DNA of 64,000 bases from Opisthocomus hoazin (Eukaryota > Chordata > Aves > Opisthocomiformes > Opisthocomidae), in assembly GCF_030867145.1 (NCBI RefSeq), contig NC_134429.1:21127115-21191114 (forward strand), written 5' to 3'. The position numbers and the translations under genes were made by a program. Below the pieces are notes generated by a model. That model saw nothing but the letters and a program-made list of their open reading frames with translations. It had not been told where the DNA came from and ran no database searches. How positions within the stretch are numbered: the first letter of the stretch is position 1; every line of letters begins with the position of its first letter. This document shows positions 1 through 17,591 of the stretch, piece by piece.

Positions 1-2386
1 GTGAGCTGTCAGTGCGTAGGTAGCAGCATGCAGGCAAGGCTCGGAAAGCTGCGAGGAAACGCAGGCACGTGGGGAGGACTGTTAGGTGCAGAGGCCGCGG
101 GGCTGGGGAGCGTGACGCCTGACGGCTCGGTGACGTCCAGCCACGGGCAGCCGCGTTACCCATCCCGGTGCCCGAAAGGACGCGCGTGGTTGGATTCAGC
201 TCGGCGAAAGAAACAGCACTGCCCGTTTCATCGGCAGCTGGGGCAGCCTCGTGGCTCCCGATGCTTTAAGGTTAACGGCACCAGATAACGTAGGCCAGGC
301 CCGCTGTGAGCGCTGGGCACAGGCTGGCCTTGCCAGGCAGCGTTTCGGGGCAGCGCGGAGCCCTCCGCCCGGAGGAAGGCTCGGCCAGACCGGCGGCTCC
401 GAAGGCCTCCTGCAGTCTGTGGTCGGGTCACGGAGAATCCAGCCGAGGAGGGATGGACAGCTGGTGCGCGGGCAGTGCCAAGCCAAAGAGTTTGATGCGA
501 GTCGCCTTGTCAAGCGGTTTGACGTGGCTTTTTGACACAACCATAAGCTGGGGTGGATGGAGGAGCGTAGCCCCGTAGATTCCTGTTTTTGAAGGGTTTT
601 GACCAAACCCCTCTGTCTATTCCTCTGGGAGGTCTGGCGTTATCCGTTCTCCCGTGCTTAGGAGAGGAGGCTCCGCAGGACCCCAGGGCTCCCGGCCGAG
701 GGCCAGTCTGGCTCTGCAGGACCTGGGCAGGCGAGCACCACCTGGGCGGGGGGAGCACGGTAGCACCGAGCCCACTGCCCTCGTGTGCAGTTCTCGTGTC
801 CGCACTCCAAACCCTCTGTTGACAAAACAGAAGAGGCTTGGGAGGGAAATCCAAAGAAGATGAAAGGTTTGGAACAGAAGCCTTGTAGGGTGATACCAGA
901 GAAACGTACTGCATGAAAGGTCTCCACGAGAAGAGTAAGGGTGGCTTGATCACAGCCTGCATGGGAGATGGTTTCTGATAGCAGACAGCTCTTTAATCTA
1001 ATAGAAAAAGACATAATGAGATCCAGTGCTTGGAAGCCGAAGCCAGGCAAATTCAGACTAGAAACAAGGTGGAAATTTTTTAACAGTGAGGATAATTAAC
1101 CGTAGGAACAATTTACCAAGGAATGCGGTGGCTTCTCCAACTCCTGAAGTATTCAAATGAAGAGTCTGCGTATCTCTCACAAGATAAGCTGTGCTTCAGG
1201 CAGACACCGTGGGCTCAACGCAGAACGAGGAGGCAGAGGTCTCAGGCCAGCAGCTCAGGGAACCCAACCGGAGGATCGTCGTCTGTCCTCTCTAGCCTTA
1301 AAACGCTGGATTTCTAAGTTTAGGAAGTGGGTGAATGGAGAAGGGGCAAAGACTTGGGACATGGGCTTGGGGCTCGGTTTACCAGAACCAGGTCTGTCCT
1401 GGCAGAGGGGTGCCAGGCAGCGGGTGGGTGACGCTGGATGTCCCCACTCCGGGGCTGGGCTCTGAGCACCGCACATTGCCACAAACTCCGAACCCGATCG
1501 CCCGGGCTGGTCTGTGCTGTGGGAAGCCCCCGGGCTGCCGCCGCCTCCCTTTTCATTTTTAATGGCCTTCTTATCAGCAGAGAGCAGTGGCCAGATGCTG
1601 AAAATAAGGTTTTCCCTGTAGGTTCGAACCCCCCTCTGGTAGGCTGCTCCGACGGGGCTGGGAGGAGGACCGGGAGCTGCAAGACGGGGCATGCCGGCAG
1701 CCTGCCTGTTTGCTGGAAGCTGTCAGGGCTCTCGGTTCCCCGGAGCTGCCCGTACACGCTAGAGCCGCGAGCCGATCTCGGCTGTTTTCTCACCGGCAGC
1801 CCCTCGCCACGCCGGCCAGCTGGTAACTGATAGATAATTAGTATTTTTCTCAAGTCGGGTTTGCGGCAGAAACGCTACCACGTGCGCCAGAGCCAGCAGA
1901 AGCGTTAATAGGGTCTTTGGCCTCCCATGGCCTGGCTGCGAAAGGACGTGGGGGCTCAAGCCCCCCGCACGGGGCAGCTGCCCGGGCTTGCATGGAGCCC
2001 CTGGAGCCGGGGGGACGGACAAACCTCCGAGCTACGCAGGTGGGGGGTCCCTGGCCACATCCAGGGTCTTGCCTGCTGCTTCGGGGAGCGAACAGCCTAC
2101 GATGGAGAGGTTCAAAGCGGAGGGGAGATGCTCCTGCTGTGATGGACGCCGTCCAGCAGCCACCTGCAGCAAAGCCGCCTGCGTCCCAGCGCTCGGCCGG
2201 CAGGACACGGCCACGCTGAGCTAGCTCCGGTTGCGGCTGGAGCGCGGGTGCTGGGGGAGCGGGGAGCTGACGTGGTTTGTCTGATGCTGGCTGAGTGAGG
2301 AGGATGGAAGTAATCGGTGTGGCAGGAGGCCTCCCTCGCTGGCTGCTGTCTGGAGCTTGTTGGGGTAGAGGCGTTGTGAGGAGGAG

Positions 2387-2426
2387 GGAAAACCTGTGAG
2401 GAGCATGGAAAACCTGTGAGGAGCAT
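2387..2426. repeat. Two-copy 20-bp tandem repeat
   Basis: A 20-bp unit beginning GGAAAACCTG and ending GAGGAGCAT occurs twice with no spacer (2387-2406 and 2407-2426). A degenerate partial copy (TTGTGAGGAGGAG) precedes it. It is a minor local duplication with no coding consequence visible. Confidence 0.8.
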
Positions 2427-2849
2427 CTACAGAAAAGGAGCCCCTTGTTCAAACACTCTCTGGCACCTTTCCGTGCTTCAGAGAGGTTCCTGTCCGACAG
2501 CAGCGGCCTGGAGCTGAGCAGGGGCCAGGCATGGCTCCGTCCACTCTACCTCTGAGCCACAAACGTCTTTGTTTGCATCCAAGTGGCTGGGCAGAAGAGC
2601 ATGGATATTTTGGTGTGCCAGAAGTAGGAGAGCAACCTCAGCATCAGCCTGCTCCAAAGCCCATCGAAGCCAGCCCACTGGAGGCTTTCCACCAGCTCTT
2701 GCAGGGCGTGGATGAGGCTCCAGGAGCTCCAGACACAATGGAATTAAGAAAAAAGGCGAAGGAATTTGGCGTGCGATGTTCCAACACGATCCCGCTATCA
2801 GCTCCACTATCTTGAAGGTCTATGGTATGCGCAGGTCAGGGGAAGGAGT

Positions 2850-3430
2850 CGCTGGCGAGGGCCGCTCCGGCGGGAAGGCAGCGCTGTGCTGCGGGCGAGG
2901 ACGCGCCGGGGAAGCGAGGTCCTCGGGGTCTGCAGCGCGGAGGAGAGGTGGTGACCGAGGGACCCGCTGGAGGAGCTCCGGTCACAGACCGGCTGCAGAA
3001 GGAAATGCCCCTCCGTGCTCCGGCCCCGCGGCGATCCCAGGGGACACGGCGGCTGCGTCCCGGCCAGCAGCGCTCCCCACCTCGGCTGCCCCGGCCGAGT
3101 CCCTCGGGAGCAGACACAGGGCCGAGGGTTTCAGACCCGCGTCCCGCAAAGCGCGGCTGGCAGCGCTCTGGGACCCCCGACCTCCCGCGGCCCAGGACGG
3201 GGGGACGGATGCCGGGTGTGCCCTGGGCTGGCCGCGTTCTCCGCTCCCGGCAGCGGCTGTGAGGAAGGAGGAGCAGCAGCTCCCTCCAGCTTGGCACTGC
3301 CTGCCGGGGATGCTGCAGAGGCAGTGGTCTCCCCGCGGCTCCGGTTCACGCGTTTCGTTCCCGGCAGCGATTCCCAAGCGCAGCTCAGCCTCCTCTCCCA
3401 GCTTGCTCCCCGTATCCAGTCTCGGTAACA
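2850..3430. promoter_or_regulatory. CpG-rich block, possible CpG island
   Basis: CpG dinucleotides are dense here and fall off on both sides. Long open frames on both strands overlap the block, as expected from GC-rich sequence poor in stop codons, and none resembles a known protein. In mammals TP73 has a second promoter inside intron 3 that makes the N-terminally truncated form. This block could be a regulatory element of that kind, but I see no recognisable first exon next to it. Confidence 0.35.
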
Positions 3431-5411
3431 CAGCGTAACGGCCTTGCTGGATTCTCGGCTGGCTTTTTGGGTGAGAGGGAGCTCCATCGCGGGCTGCTCA
3501 GCAGCCCTGGGTGTCCAGACACTAGAACAGCTCAAGCCAAGCCCCGAGCGTGCCAGCGCTGGCTGGCCGAGCCATGACTAAGATCGGCTGTGGTCCTGGT
3601 TGGCAGTTATTTTAAGGATGTGTGCACCAGGGAAGGGAGGGAGAGGACTCCTTTGGGGGTGAACCAAGGGATTTTAATTAGCACTAATGGCATGATAATA
3701 AAGGTAGAAGAGTGCAGGCTGGAGCGCAGCAGCCTCTCTGCGCTGCCTGCTGCGGGGGCAGCCCCAGCCCCAGGACATCACCGGTGGTACAGCACCCGTG
3801 GGAGCAGGACTGGGGGACCCAGGGTGACCGGGGGGTCCCTGCAGCTGCTGGTGGCCAGGCTGAGCAGAGGAGCTCTGTGCGGGGTGGGGGGGCTCTGCCA
3901 GGCTCCTCGAGAACCCCCCTGTCCCAGGCACGGCTGGCAGTGCCCCAGCCATCACCCCAAGCATCACCAGCGTGGTGCAGGGACCGCAGGCACGGGGGGT
4001 GGGTGTTGGGGCACCCCTTGCAGCCACCCCCAGGGCAGCGTCCCGGCCGCCCGGGGAGCACCGGCGGATGCTCTCCTCTCGGCCATCAGCGGTACGCTGG
4101 GCATATTCAAACCCAGCTCATAGTAAATGAGCAACAAAGTAGCTCTGGGAGGAATTTCCAGCTCAGTGAGAAACTATATAGGCCGGTGATTAAAAAGTGG
4201 TTATTAAAAAAATTAGAAAGAAAAAAAATTAGCTCTGTAGTCGGCATGTCTTCCAGGATCTGTCGTAACAGATTCGTCCGAGCCGGTTAACGGTATTTGC
4301 GGTTTGCAAGATGCTACATGTCTGAGTAAGATGACAGACACATTATTATCACCTCTCCGCTGCGATCTGTCCGAACCTGTCCCAGGATGCAGCTCCGCAG
4401 CTGCTTGCTGGGGAGCGCGAGGAAATTAGCAGCCGGAGGCAGCACTTTTCTTCTCTCTCTCTTGCCAGGCTAGTGGCTTTACTGGGATCCATTGACTGCA
4501 GACCTGGACACGTCTTGAGTAGAGCTAATGAGGAGACTGGAATGTAGAAGAGGAGGAGGAGGCTGGTAGGGAGGAGGGGGGAGGATTTGTGGAAAAAGTA
4601 ATTGTGGAGCAAATCATTTCCTTCAAGAGAGAAGGGAGGACTTGGCTGCAGCCCTCCCGAAGCAGGCAAGTCTAGACGCTTCGGTGTCAACAGTTGAAGA
4701 TAAATAAGATTTTATCAGCTCCGAATCTGTTGGGACACATCCTCCTAGCGGTTCTGCTGCCCGGGGAGGGCTGGGGGGAGATGGACTTCACCGGCAGGTC
4801 TCTCCACGCAGAAGATTCAGGTTACTGTTTGTGCAAGGCTGACAGCATCCGTGGGGAAAACCACCTCTCCCCACTCCAGTTTTTTGCACCAGAGAGGTAG
4901 CTGTGGGTCTGAGCAGTGCAGTGGCCTCTTCCAGAGCAGGTCCTGGGTACCCGCTCCGGGTGGGCAGCAGCTGATGCCAAGACTTAATTTCAACGCTGCT
5001 TCGCTCCGTCTCCATGACTCGTTGTGGGGCATTAGCTCGCTCAGATCTCGGGATGTGCAAAACGTTTCCTTGGGTGCAGCGGCACTGAGATAACCTCGGG
5101 AAACCCCGCCGGGGCTGGCTGCACCCCAAAACTCCGTCGTGCTCATTTCCCCGTTACGTTCGGCACCGACGCAGCGTGGCCTCCACCTCATCCAAGAAGC
5201 GGCTGCATTTCAATGCAGAGGCAAAACAAACCCCATCGAAAGACCCTTTGGGGTACCAAGTCCCTGGAGAAACAGAGGTTAATGCTGATACACTGCTAGC
5301 ACTGAAATAATTTGGCTTTTGCAGTTATCCCCAGTGCTCCGGACTTGCACTGCAGGATCCTTTCACCCAGCAGATGAGGGCTGACGTTGAAAGCCACCAA
5401 ACTACAGAGAA

Positions 5412-5477
5412 AGCCGAGAGCAATCTACGTTCTGCAGGTTGACGTAAGCTTCAGGTAGATTGCTCAGTGCTGTGGCT
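5412..5477. other. Inverted repeat able to form a stem-loop
   Basis: GAGCAATCTAC at 5418-5428 is an exact reverse complement of GTAGATTGCTC at 5455-5465. This gives an 11-bp stem around a 26-nt loop. A further four pairs are possible outside it (AGCC 5412-5415 with GGCT 5474-5477) across an asymmetric internal loop. The size is at the low end for a microRNA precursor, and no known family is recognised. Confidence 0.35.
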
Positions 5478-7009
5478 GCTGTTTACACCGTTCCAGCACC
5501 CACAAAGCCACACCGACACGTGAACCCGTTGTGCTCTGCAAACGTGCAACAGCAGAGCCTCTGACATCTTCTGCGAAGAGAGACGACCTCAGTCAGAACG
5601 TGACGGGGGAGGCAGGCACTGACGGCCCAAAGCGTAGAGCAGGGACTGAAAATGGAGGTGGGAGGTGCCAGGGCAGAATGTACCCAAGCTCTTCTGCAGG
5701 CATGAGAGAAACCTGGGGGCTGAGGTCTGGATGTGCTGATGCACCAGCGCCGGGGTGCAGGTGTCCGGAGATGCCGTTCCTGCGTGGGCCATTAAATACC
5801 GGCGTTTTGCTCTCCTGGGTTCCGCTTCACAACTGCCTCGTCTGGCGCTGGAGGAACGCGCGGTGCTTCCGTGCTCGCTGCAAGCCGGGCGTGCACACTT
5901 CAGCTGCGGCTCCCAGGTACCAGGACATCAGGTTATGGGGCACAGCCCTGCAGAGACGCACGTGTGGCAGATTATTAGCAAACACAGATAACCACGTAGG
6001 AGCAGAGGCACCTCCTCTGCTTGGCATCTGAGCAAGAGGTACCTTTGGCTGTCCCCTATGGAGAGCGTACATTGCCGAGGGCTCTTCCTGGTGGAGAACA
6101 CGGCCGGGGATGGAGAGCCTCCCGGGATCCCCAGAACACCACGCTCCCTCGCCCGGTGGCCGTGGCCGGGCCGGCTCTGCGAGCCCGGGAGCGCTTCGCC
6201 CCAGCAGCGGCTGGAGATGCGGCTGCGGGACGGCCGCACGCCGCGGGGAGCCAGGAGCATGGCAGCACAGGGCACAGCCCTGACTTTTCTTGCCCAGAGT
6301 TATCAGCACGGAATTCCTTAAAAGAATAGTTTGTTATTGTGGAAGGATCTTTGAAGGCAATCCTGGAGCTGTTAAGACATGATAAGGTTATCAGCGGAGG
6401 CATGCCTGCGTTGAGTGGCAGCCTCTCTCCCTGCGGGGCAATCGCTCTGCTATTTAACAGAGATTTATCCATGTCATAACATGGTATAATGAGAGAATTT
6501 GTTACCGAAGAACTTGCCATAATGCACCTCCACTCTTCCAGAGCAGTTTTATTTCCCAGGCGTGTTGAGGGCTGCCCGGGAATGTCTACATGAAAGGATC
6601 CTTTGACAGCAGTTGTCAGTATTTTAACACCTGGCAAGGAAGAGCCCCCCCCTCCAAATAACCCCTGTTTTGCCACGATGTCTCCTCAAAACAGGGGTGT
6701 TGAGACCCCTCACGCTGCGGGTGAGCGGGTTACAGGGGCTGCAGCCATGCGGGAGCAGCCGCATTCCAGGCAGGACCGTGCTTCAGCACGGACACGGTCC
6801 CTGCTGGAGAGGCACGGCGGCACGGGGGGCTAACCTGGCCCGGGTGTAGTCACAGCCCTCAGTACAAAATTGGGGGATTTCAGTGAGAGGCAGCATCTCT
6901 AAGCATCCTCTCTCTCTGGGCTAGCCCGCGTGCCTCTGAGATTCAGGATTAATTCTTGCTGCCAGATTCAGCTTCATGTAACACCTCCCGATCGCACCCT
7001 CTAACAACC

Positions 7010-7487
7010 ACAGAATCACAGAATAGTAGGGGTTGGAAGGGACCTCTGTGGGTCACCCAGTCCAACCCTCCTGCCGAAGCAGGGTCACCTACAGCAGGCT
7101 GCACAGGACCTTGTCCAGGCGGGTCTTGAATATCTCCAGAGAAGGAGACTCCACAACCTCCCTGGGCAGCCTGTTCCAGGGCTCCATCACCCTCAGAGGG
7201 AAGAAGTTCTTCCTCATCTTCAGACGGAACTTCCTGTGCCTCAGTTTGTGCCCATTGCCCCTTGTCCTGTCACTGGGCACCACTGAAAAGAGCTTGGCCC
7301 CATCCTCCTGACCCCCACCCTGCAGATATTTGTAGGCATTTATAAGGTCCCCTCGCAGCCTTCTCTTCTTCAGACTGAACAAGCCCAGTTCCCTCAAACT
7401 CTCCTCGTAGGGGAGATGCTCCAGTCCCCTCCTCATCCTCGTAGCCCTCCGCTGGACTCTCTCCAGTAGCAGCATCCTTCAGCTCGC
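7010..7487 (-). mobile_element. CR1 LINE 3' fragment
   Basis: This is a 5'-truncated chicken-repeat-1 (CR1) non-LTR retrotransposon on the minus strand. The left edge carries the CR1 3' terminal direct repeat (CACAGAATCACAGAAT on the plus strand). The minus-strand frame from 7475 encodes the C-terminal tail of the reverse-transcriptase ORF ([11 protein letters not shown], then [13 protein letters not shown] and [16 protein letters not shown]). Similarity to the copy at 62808-63355 stops near 7487. It is a dead-on-arrival copy with no endonuclease or RT catalytic core. Confidence 0.93.
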
Positions 7488-7489
7488 CC

Positions 7490-9423
7490 TGGCACAGAGC
7501 GGGCTCTGCCCCCCGGGACGTGCCCCCCACCAGCCACCTCCCTGCCCTGCGAGCTGGTACCTGCTGCCGGCCAGCCATGAGCCCAGCACATCCTCACAGC
7601 ACAAGGACTGCTGCCATCTGCCCTGGCCAAAGCCTCTCCCCTTTATATCCTCCCTGACCTTCCCTCGAAACGCCACCTGAGAGCGGTTTCTCTCGTTTGC
7701 CTCGTTAGCGGCTCCCGGGGTGGCAGGAGCCCATCCAGCCCTGGCAGGCTGGGTGGGAGCCCCTCTCCCGCGGGCAGGGCATGGGGTCAGCAGCGCGGAT
7801 CCCTTCCGCGGAGCCGGCCGGTGCGCCGGGGCACGGCACTGGGCTGGCGGCAGCGGGCGGCGGGGTCTGAGCCGTCCCCCTCAGCCCCTGGAGCTTCGCT
7901 GCCGCTGAGCCCCGCTGTCCCCGGGCACGGGCTGCCGCGGCGGGAGCCTCGCTGGGCTCCGCACCCCTGTGTGTGGATGGCTCAGGACAAGCTTTAACGT
8001 CCTCACCGGTACCCTGCACGGTGGTATTTCCTTGGCATCGGGCGTTGTGTTGTGGGGATGAGATAAAATGCTTGTGAGCAGGAACATGCCCTGCCATGCA
8101 GGGACTGGCTTCGCCCTGGGCGGCCGGGGTGGGCTCCTGCGCAGCAAACGCATTCCTTGTGGGATGGAGAGCAGCGTGGCAGCGGAGAGGCGGAGGGGAA
8201 TCGTGCGTCCCCCCGGGCTGGCAGCCGGGGCACGCGGTGTCGGCGAGGCGAGGGACGGGCTGTGGCACACGCTGCCGGCTGGCCCCGCTCCGGCAGTGCC
8301 AGGGCCCAGCGCCAGCGCAGAGCGGTCCGAGGGGCTCTGCCGCGCTGCCGAGCTCCGAGCGGGGCCGGCTCGCGGGCACGCTGCCATCCCCTTCCCGTCC
8401 TCAGCTTCCCCGTGCCAAGCAGGTCCTCGCCAGAGGAGTCTGCCTCTTGCTCCTAACCAAGCAAATCCCGTTGTGCCCTCACGAGGAGCGTTTCAGTGGT
8501 GACAAACCATTAACGAGCGACGCGGGCACGGGGTCCAGCAGCCTGCCGAGCATCCTCCTCCCCCAGCCCGCCCGGGGAGCGGCCCCCGCCACGTCCCCCA
8601 CCACGGCCACTGCCGGCGGCTGCAGAGGGGCGAGTCGTGGCCAGGGCCAACCCTGGCTGTGTCACCAGAAGTGAACCCCGAGGTCTGGCGTCATTAGCTG
8701 TGATTCTGTTAACGATGCCGAGCACAGCGTCCTCAGGCTGCGGTGCATCAGCACCCGGAGCGCTCAGCCAGGAGCTGCGTGTGGCAACAGACTCAGGGTG
8801 ACGATTCCAAGCGGGGCTGAGGGATGTGTGAACGAGGGTTCACGGTGGTTTTCAGCAAGATTTCCTCTCAGTCACAGCGTCGCGGGTGCTCCCGCCGTGC
8901 CGCAGCGCTGAGGCTTGTCGGGAAACCCTGCCTACAGCACCCAGCCCTGGACCCCCTCGGTGGCTGCATCTGGTTTGTGTGGGAAGCAGATAGGATGCAG
9001 TGTGGGTGAATTTGGTCATATTTAAATATCTCCAGGGGAAAACCAAATATCGAGCCCAGACAATAAGCAGCTCCTGCAGAGAGAGGCTGGATTTCCTCTG
9101 GCCGCTGGCCCCTGCGGGACGCGCAGCCGCGGTCTGCAGCGCTGCGACCCGTCGCGGGGCTGCGCGGAGCCCGGGGCCGTTCCCTCCGGCGGCACGCGGA
9201 GCGGCTTGGCGCTGGCACAGCCCCTGCGGCGCGGCCGGCGCTCGGCTCGGAGCGTTGGGAAAGCCGCGGGTGGGTGGGCGCGAGAGCCGCGGGAGCAGAA
9301 ACGCCAGCCCGGCGCAGGCGGGAGCCCCGCGAAGCCCCCGAGCAGCAGCGGGGATGCTGAGGGTGGGCAGGGGAGCATCCAGACCCAGTGCCACACGCCC
9401 GATGGGGCTCTCTTCTTTCCCAG
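7490..9423. other. GC-rich non-coding stretch before the first TP73 exon in view
   Basis: I looked here for the TP73 exon that normally precedes the one at 9424. It encodes the end of the transactivation/proline-rich region and, in human, lies only about a kilobase upstream. I found nothing resembling it. The stretch is CpG-rich, especially 7700-8600 and 9100-9330, and ends in a good acceptor tract (TCTTCTTTCCCAG) at 9411-9423. Confidence 0.55.
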
Positions 9424-15702
<6,279 letters not shown>

Positions 15703-16262
15703 GGGCCTCCGGCAGGCAGCCAGGCACCGGGGGGGAGCGAAACCCCCCGTGAAAAATATTTTCAGCCCCGAGCGTCTGGAAAAGTGTAATTTTGTTGTCC
15801 GGAGGGGAACTGCGAGAAGCACGGCCCCGGCCGAGCGGGAGGCCCTGCCGCGGAGGGGAAGCCGCGGTGGCTTCGGCAGAGAGCCGAGAGGAAGAGGAGG
15901 GCGGCTGAGGCAGCTCGCTGCCGGGAGGGGAGGCACCGGCCGCCGCTCGACGCCGTTCCGGGTTTCACCCGAGGACCCCGCAGCCGACAGCCGCGGCGGA
16001 GGGCCGGTGGCACAGTTCCCAGCCTTCGTCAGGGCTCGGCTGCCCCCGCGGTGCCCACGCCCCACGGGTCTGCGTCGCTGTGCGGAGGACTCGGCCCTCG
16101 GCCGCCCCGTCCCCGACCCCGTCACCTGCCCGCGACGGCCGCCGAGCATCCCCACCGCTTTCCTGACGGACGGCCAGCACGCGCCCGCTCCCTTCAGTGC
16201 TTCGTAGAGCAGAAAAGAACCTGTTTGTCCGTTCCCAATGTGTTCATGTACTTAAATATTTG

Positions 16263-16290
16263 TGTATATAACCAGAAGCAATTGTACATA
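16263..16290 (+). promoter_or_regulatory. Tandem Pumilio recognition elements in TP73 3'UTR
   Basis: TGTATATA (16263-16270) and TGTACATA (16283-16290) both match the PUF-protein consensus UGUANAUA exactly and are 12 nt apart. PUM1/PUM2 binding to such sites usually lowers mRNA stability or translation. That binding occurs here is inferred. Confidence 0.5.
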
Positions 16291-17394
16291 CGGTATAGTC
16301 GTTGTGCTGTAAGGAGAAAAAAGATTTATTTTCATGTAAGCTATAAAAATTGATACCTGCTCCTGAGACACTGTAGTGTCAAGTAAATTAATTTCATGTT
16401 CTAGCATGTAAACATGCAGAAAATGACGTCTCCGGCCTTCTCTGTTCCAAATGCGATTTCTTCTTCCTGCGCTGGGTCTCTCTCGGGGGCCAGCCCGGGA
16501 ACGCTGCGGGAAGGCAGCGGGCTGGGCGATCCCGCCCTGCGGCACGGGGCCAAGCTGGCGAGCAGGAGCCCAGGCGCTGCAGACTCGATCCCGCGCTGGA
16601 GCGAGGAGACGGACGAGGCGACCGCGTGAGGTCTTTCCAGTTTTGGTCTCTGTTCCTGGTCCTTTTTTTCCAGGCATCATTTGTCTGCTGACTCCGGCTG
16701 GGAGCAGACCTCAGCGGAAGGCTGGGACGCGGGGCGGCGCGCGCCCTGCCAGCGCCCACGCGTATTGCGGGGTGACAGCCCACCGGTGTCCGAGCGGGAC
16801 GGCGGGCAGGGACCTCCTGCAGTTGCCCCCTCAGCCTCCGGCCGCTCCAGACGTCGGGCAGCCTGAGGGAACCCATGCAGGAACGACGCTGCCCGGCCCC
16901 TTTCCACTCCTGCGTCTCCTCCTCTCTGTGCCGGAGACCTTCCCAAGGCAGACCCACGGCTGCGTCCCACGGCCCCCAGGCTGGGGAAGGAGCCAGGAGA
17001 CCCCTCGCACAGCCCCAGGCCTTCGCACCAGCAGAGCTGAGGAAGAGGAGCTCCGGTCCCACCCGTGCCGGGCGCGCCGCAGCGATGCGCCTTCTCCTCG
17101 CAGGCCACGTCCCCACCCGAAGGCAGCATCACGGGCAAGCGAGCGCAAACTCCGCCGCAGCAGCAGCCCCCGGGCCCGGGTCCTCCCTTCGTCCCGGCGT
17201 GCAGCAACAGCTCGGAGCCTTCGGCGCGCAGGGGGTGGCCTCCTCTCCCTCGCAGCCCGCGGCGCCGGGCTCCGCTCCGCTCTCGCGCCCGGGCGAGCCG
17301 CAGGGCCGTCGCACCCCTCCACGCCGCAGCGGTTCGGAGCACGGCGCCTTCAGCGCTACCGGAACGTGAACGCGTGCCCGAAGAGAACGGCTCA

Positions 17395-17416
17395 TTAAAG
17401 CACTTTAATGCTTTAA
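17395..17416 (+). promoter_or_regulatory. Short hairpin overlapping a miR-17-family 8mer in TP73 3'UTR
   Basis: TTAAAGCA (17395-17402) is an exact reverse complement of TGCTTTAA (17409-17416) around a 6-nt loop. GCACTTTA at 17400-17407 is the 8mer target word for the miR-17/20/93/106 seed and lies partly in the stem and partly in the loop. It could therefore be masked when the hairpin is folded. Confidence 0.35.
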
Positions 17417-17585
17417 AGGTTTTGAAACGATCATTCATGTTCTCACTGCTAAGGCTTCTCCCGGCAGTATTAACCGATGCGCCCCAAACCTGGTATGAAC
17501 GGTATTTTTTGTAACGTTATCTTTGGAAAATGTGTTATTTTTATAGCTGTGGTTTCTCTTTTTTTTTTTTTTTTTTTTGTAACAC

Positions 17586-17591
17586 AATAAA
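17586..17591 (+). terminator. Poly(A) signal of TP73
   Basis: AATAAA follows a long T-run (about 17552-17577), with a CA-rich cleavage context a few bases later. It is the first canonical hexamer after the TP73 stop on the plus strand. Confidence 0.7.

Larger units (their letters stand above)
1..7009. other. Non-coding region upstream of / within 5' part of TP73
   Basis: I recognise no exon here. The open frames are short or are GC-rich chance frames present on both strands. TP73 lies to the right on the plus strand and begins in this window with an internal exon, so the stretch is probably TP73 intron or 5' gene body. It contains a CpG-rich block (about 2850-3430), a small 20-bp tandem duplication (2387-2426), an 11-bp inverted repeat (5418-5465) and an AT-richer block at 6300-6660. 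None of these has an assigned function. Confidence 0.6.

Noticed and set aside
2776-3438. 220-residue plus-strand frame and long antisense frames in the same place
   Set aside because: Frames open on several strands at once in a CpG-rich block point to low stop-codon density, not coding. No family resemblance and no splice logic.
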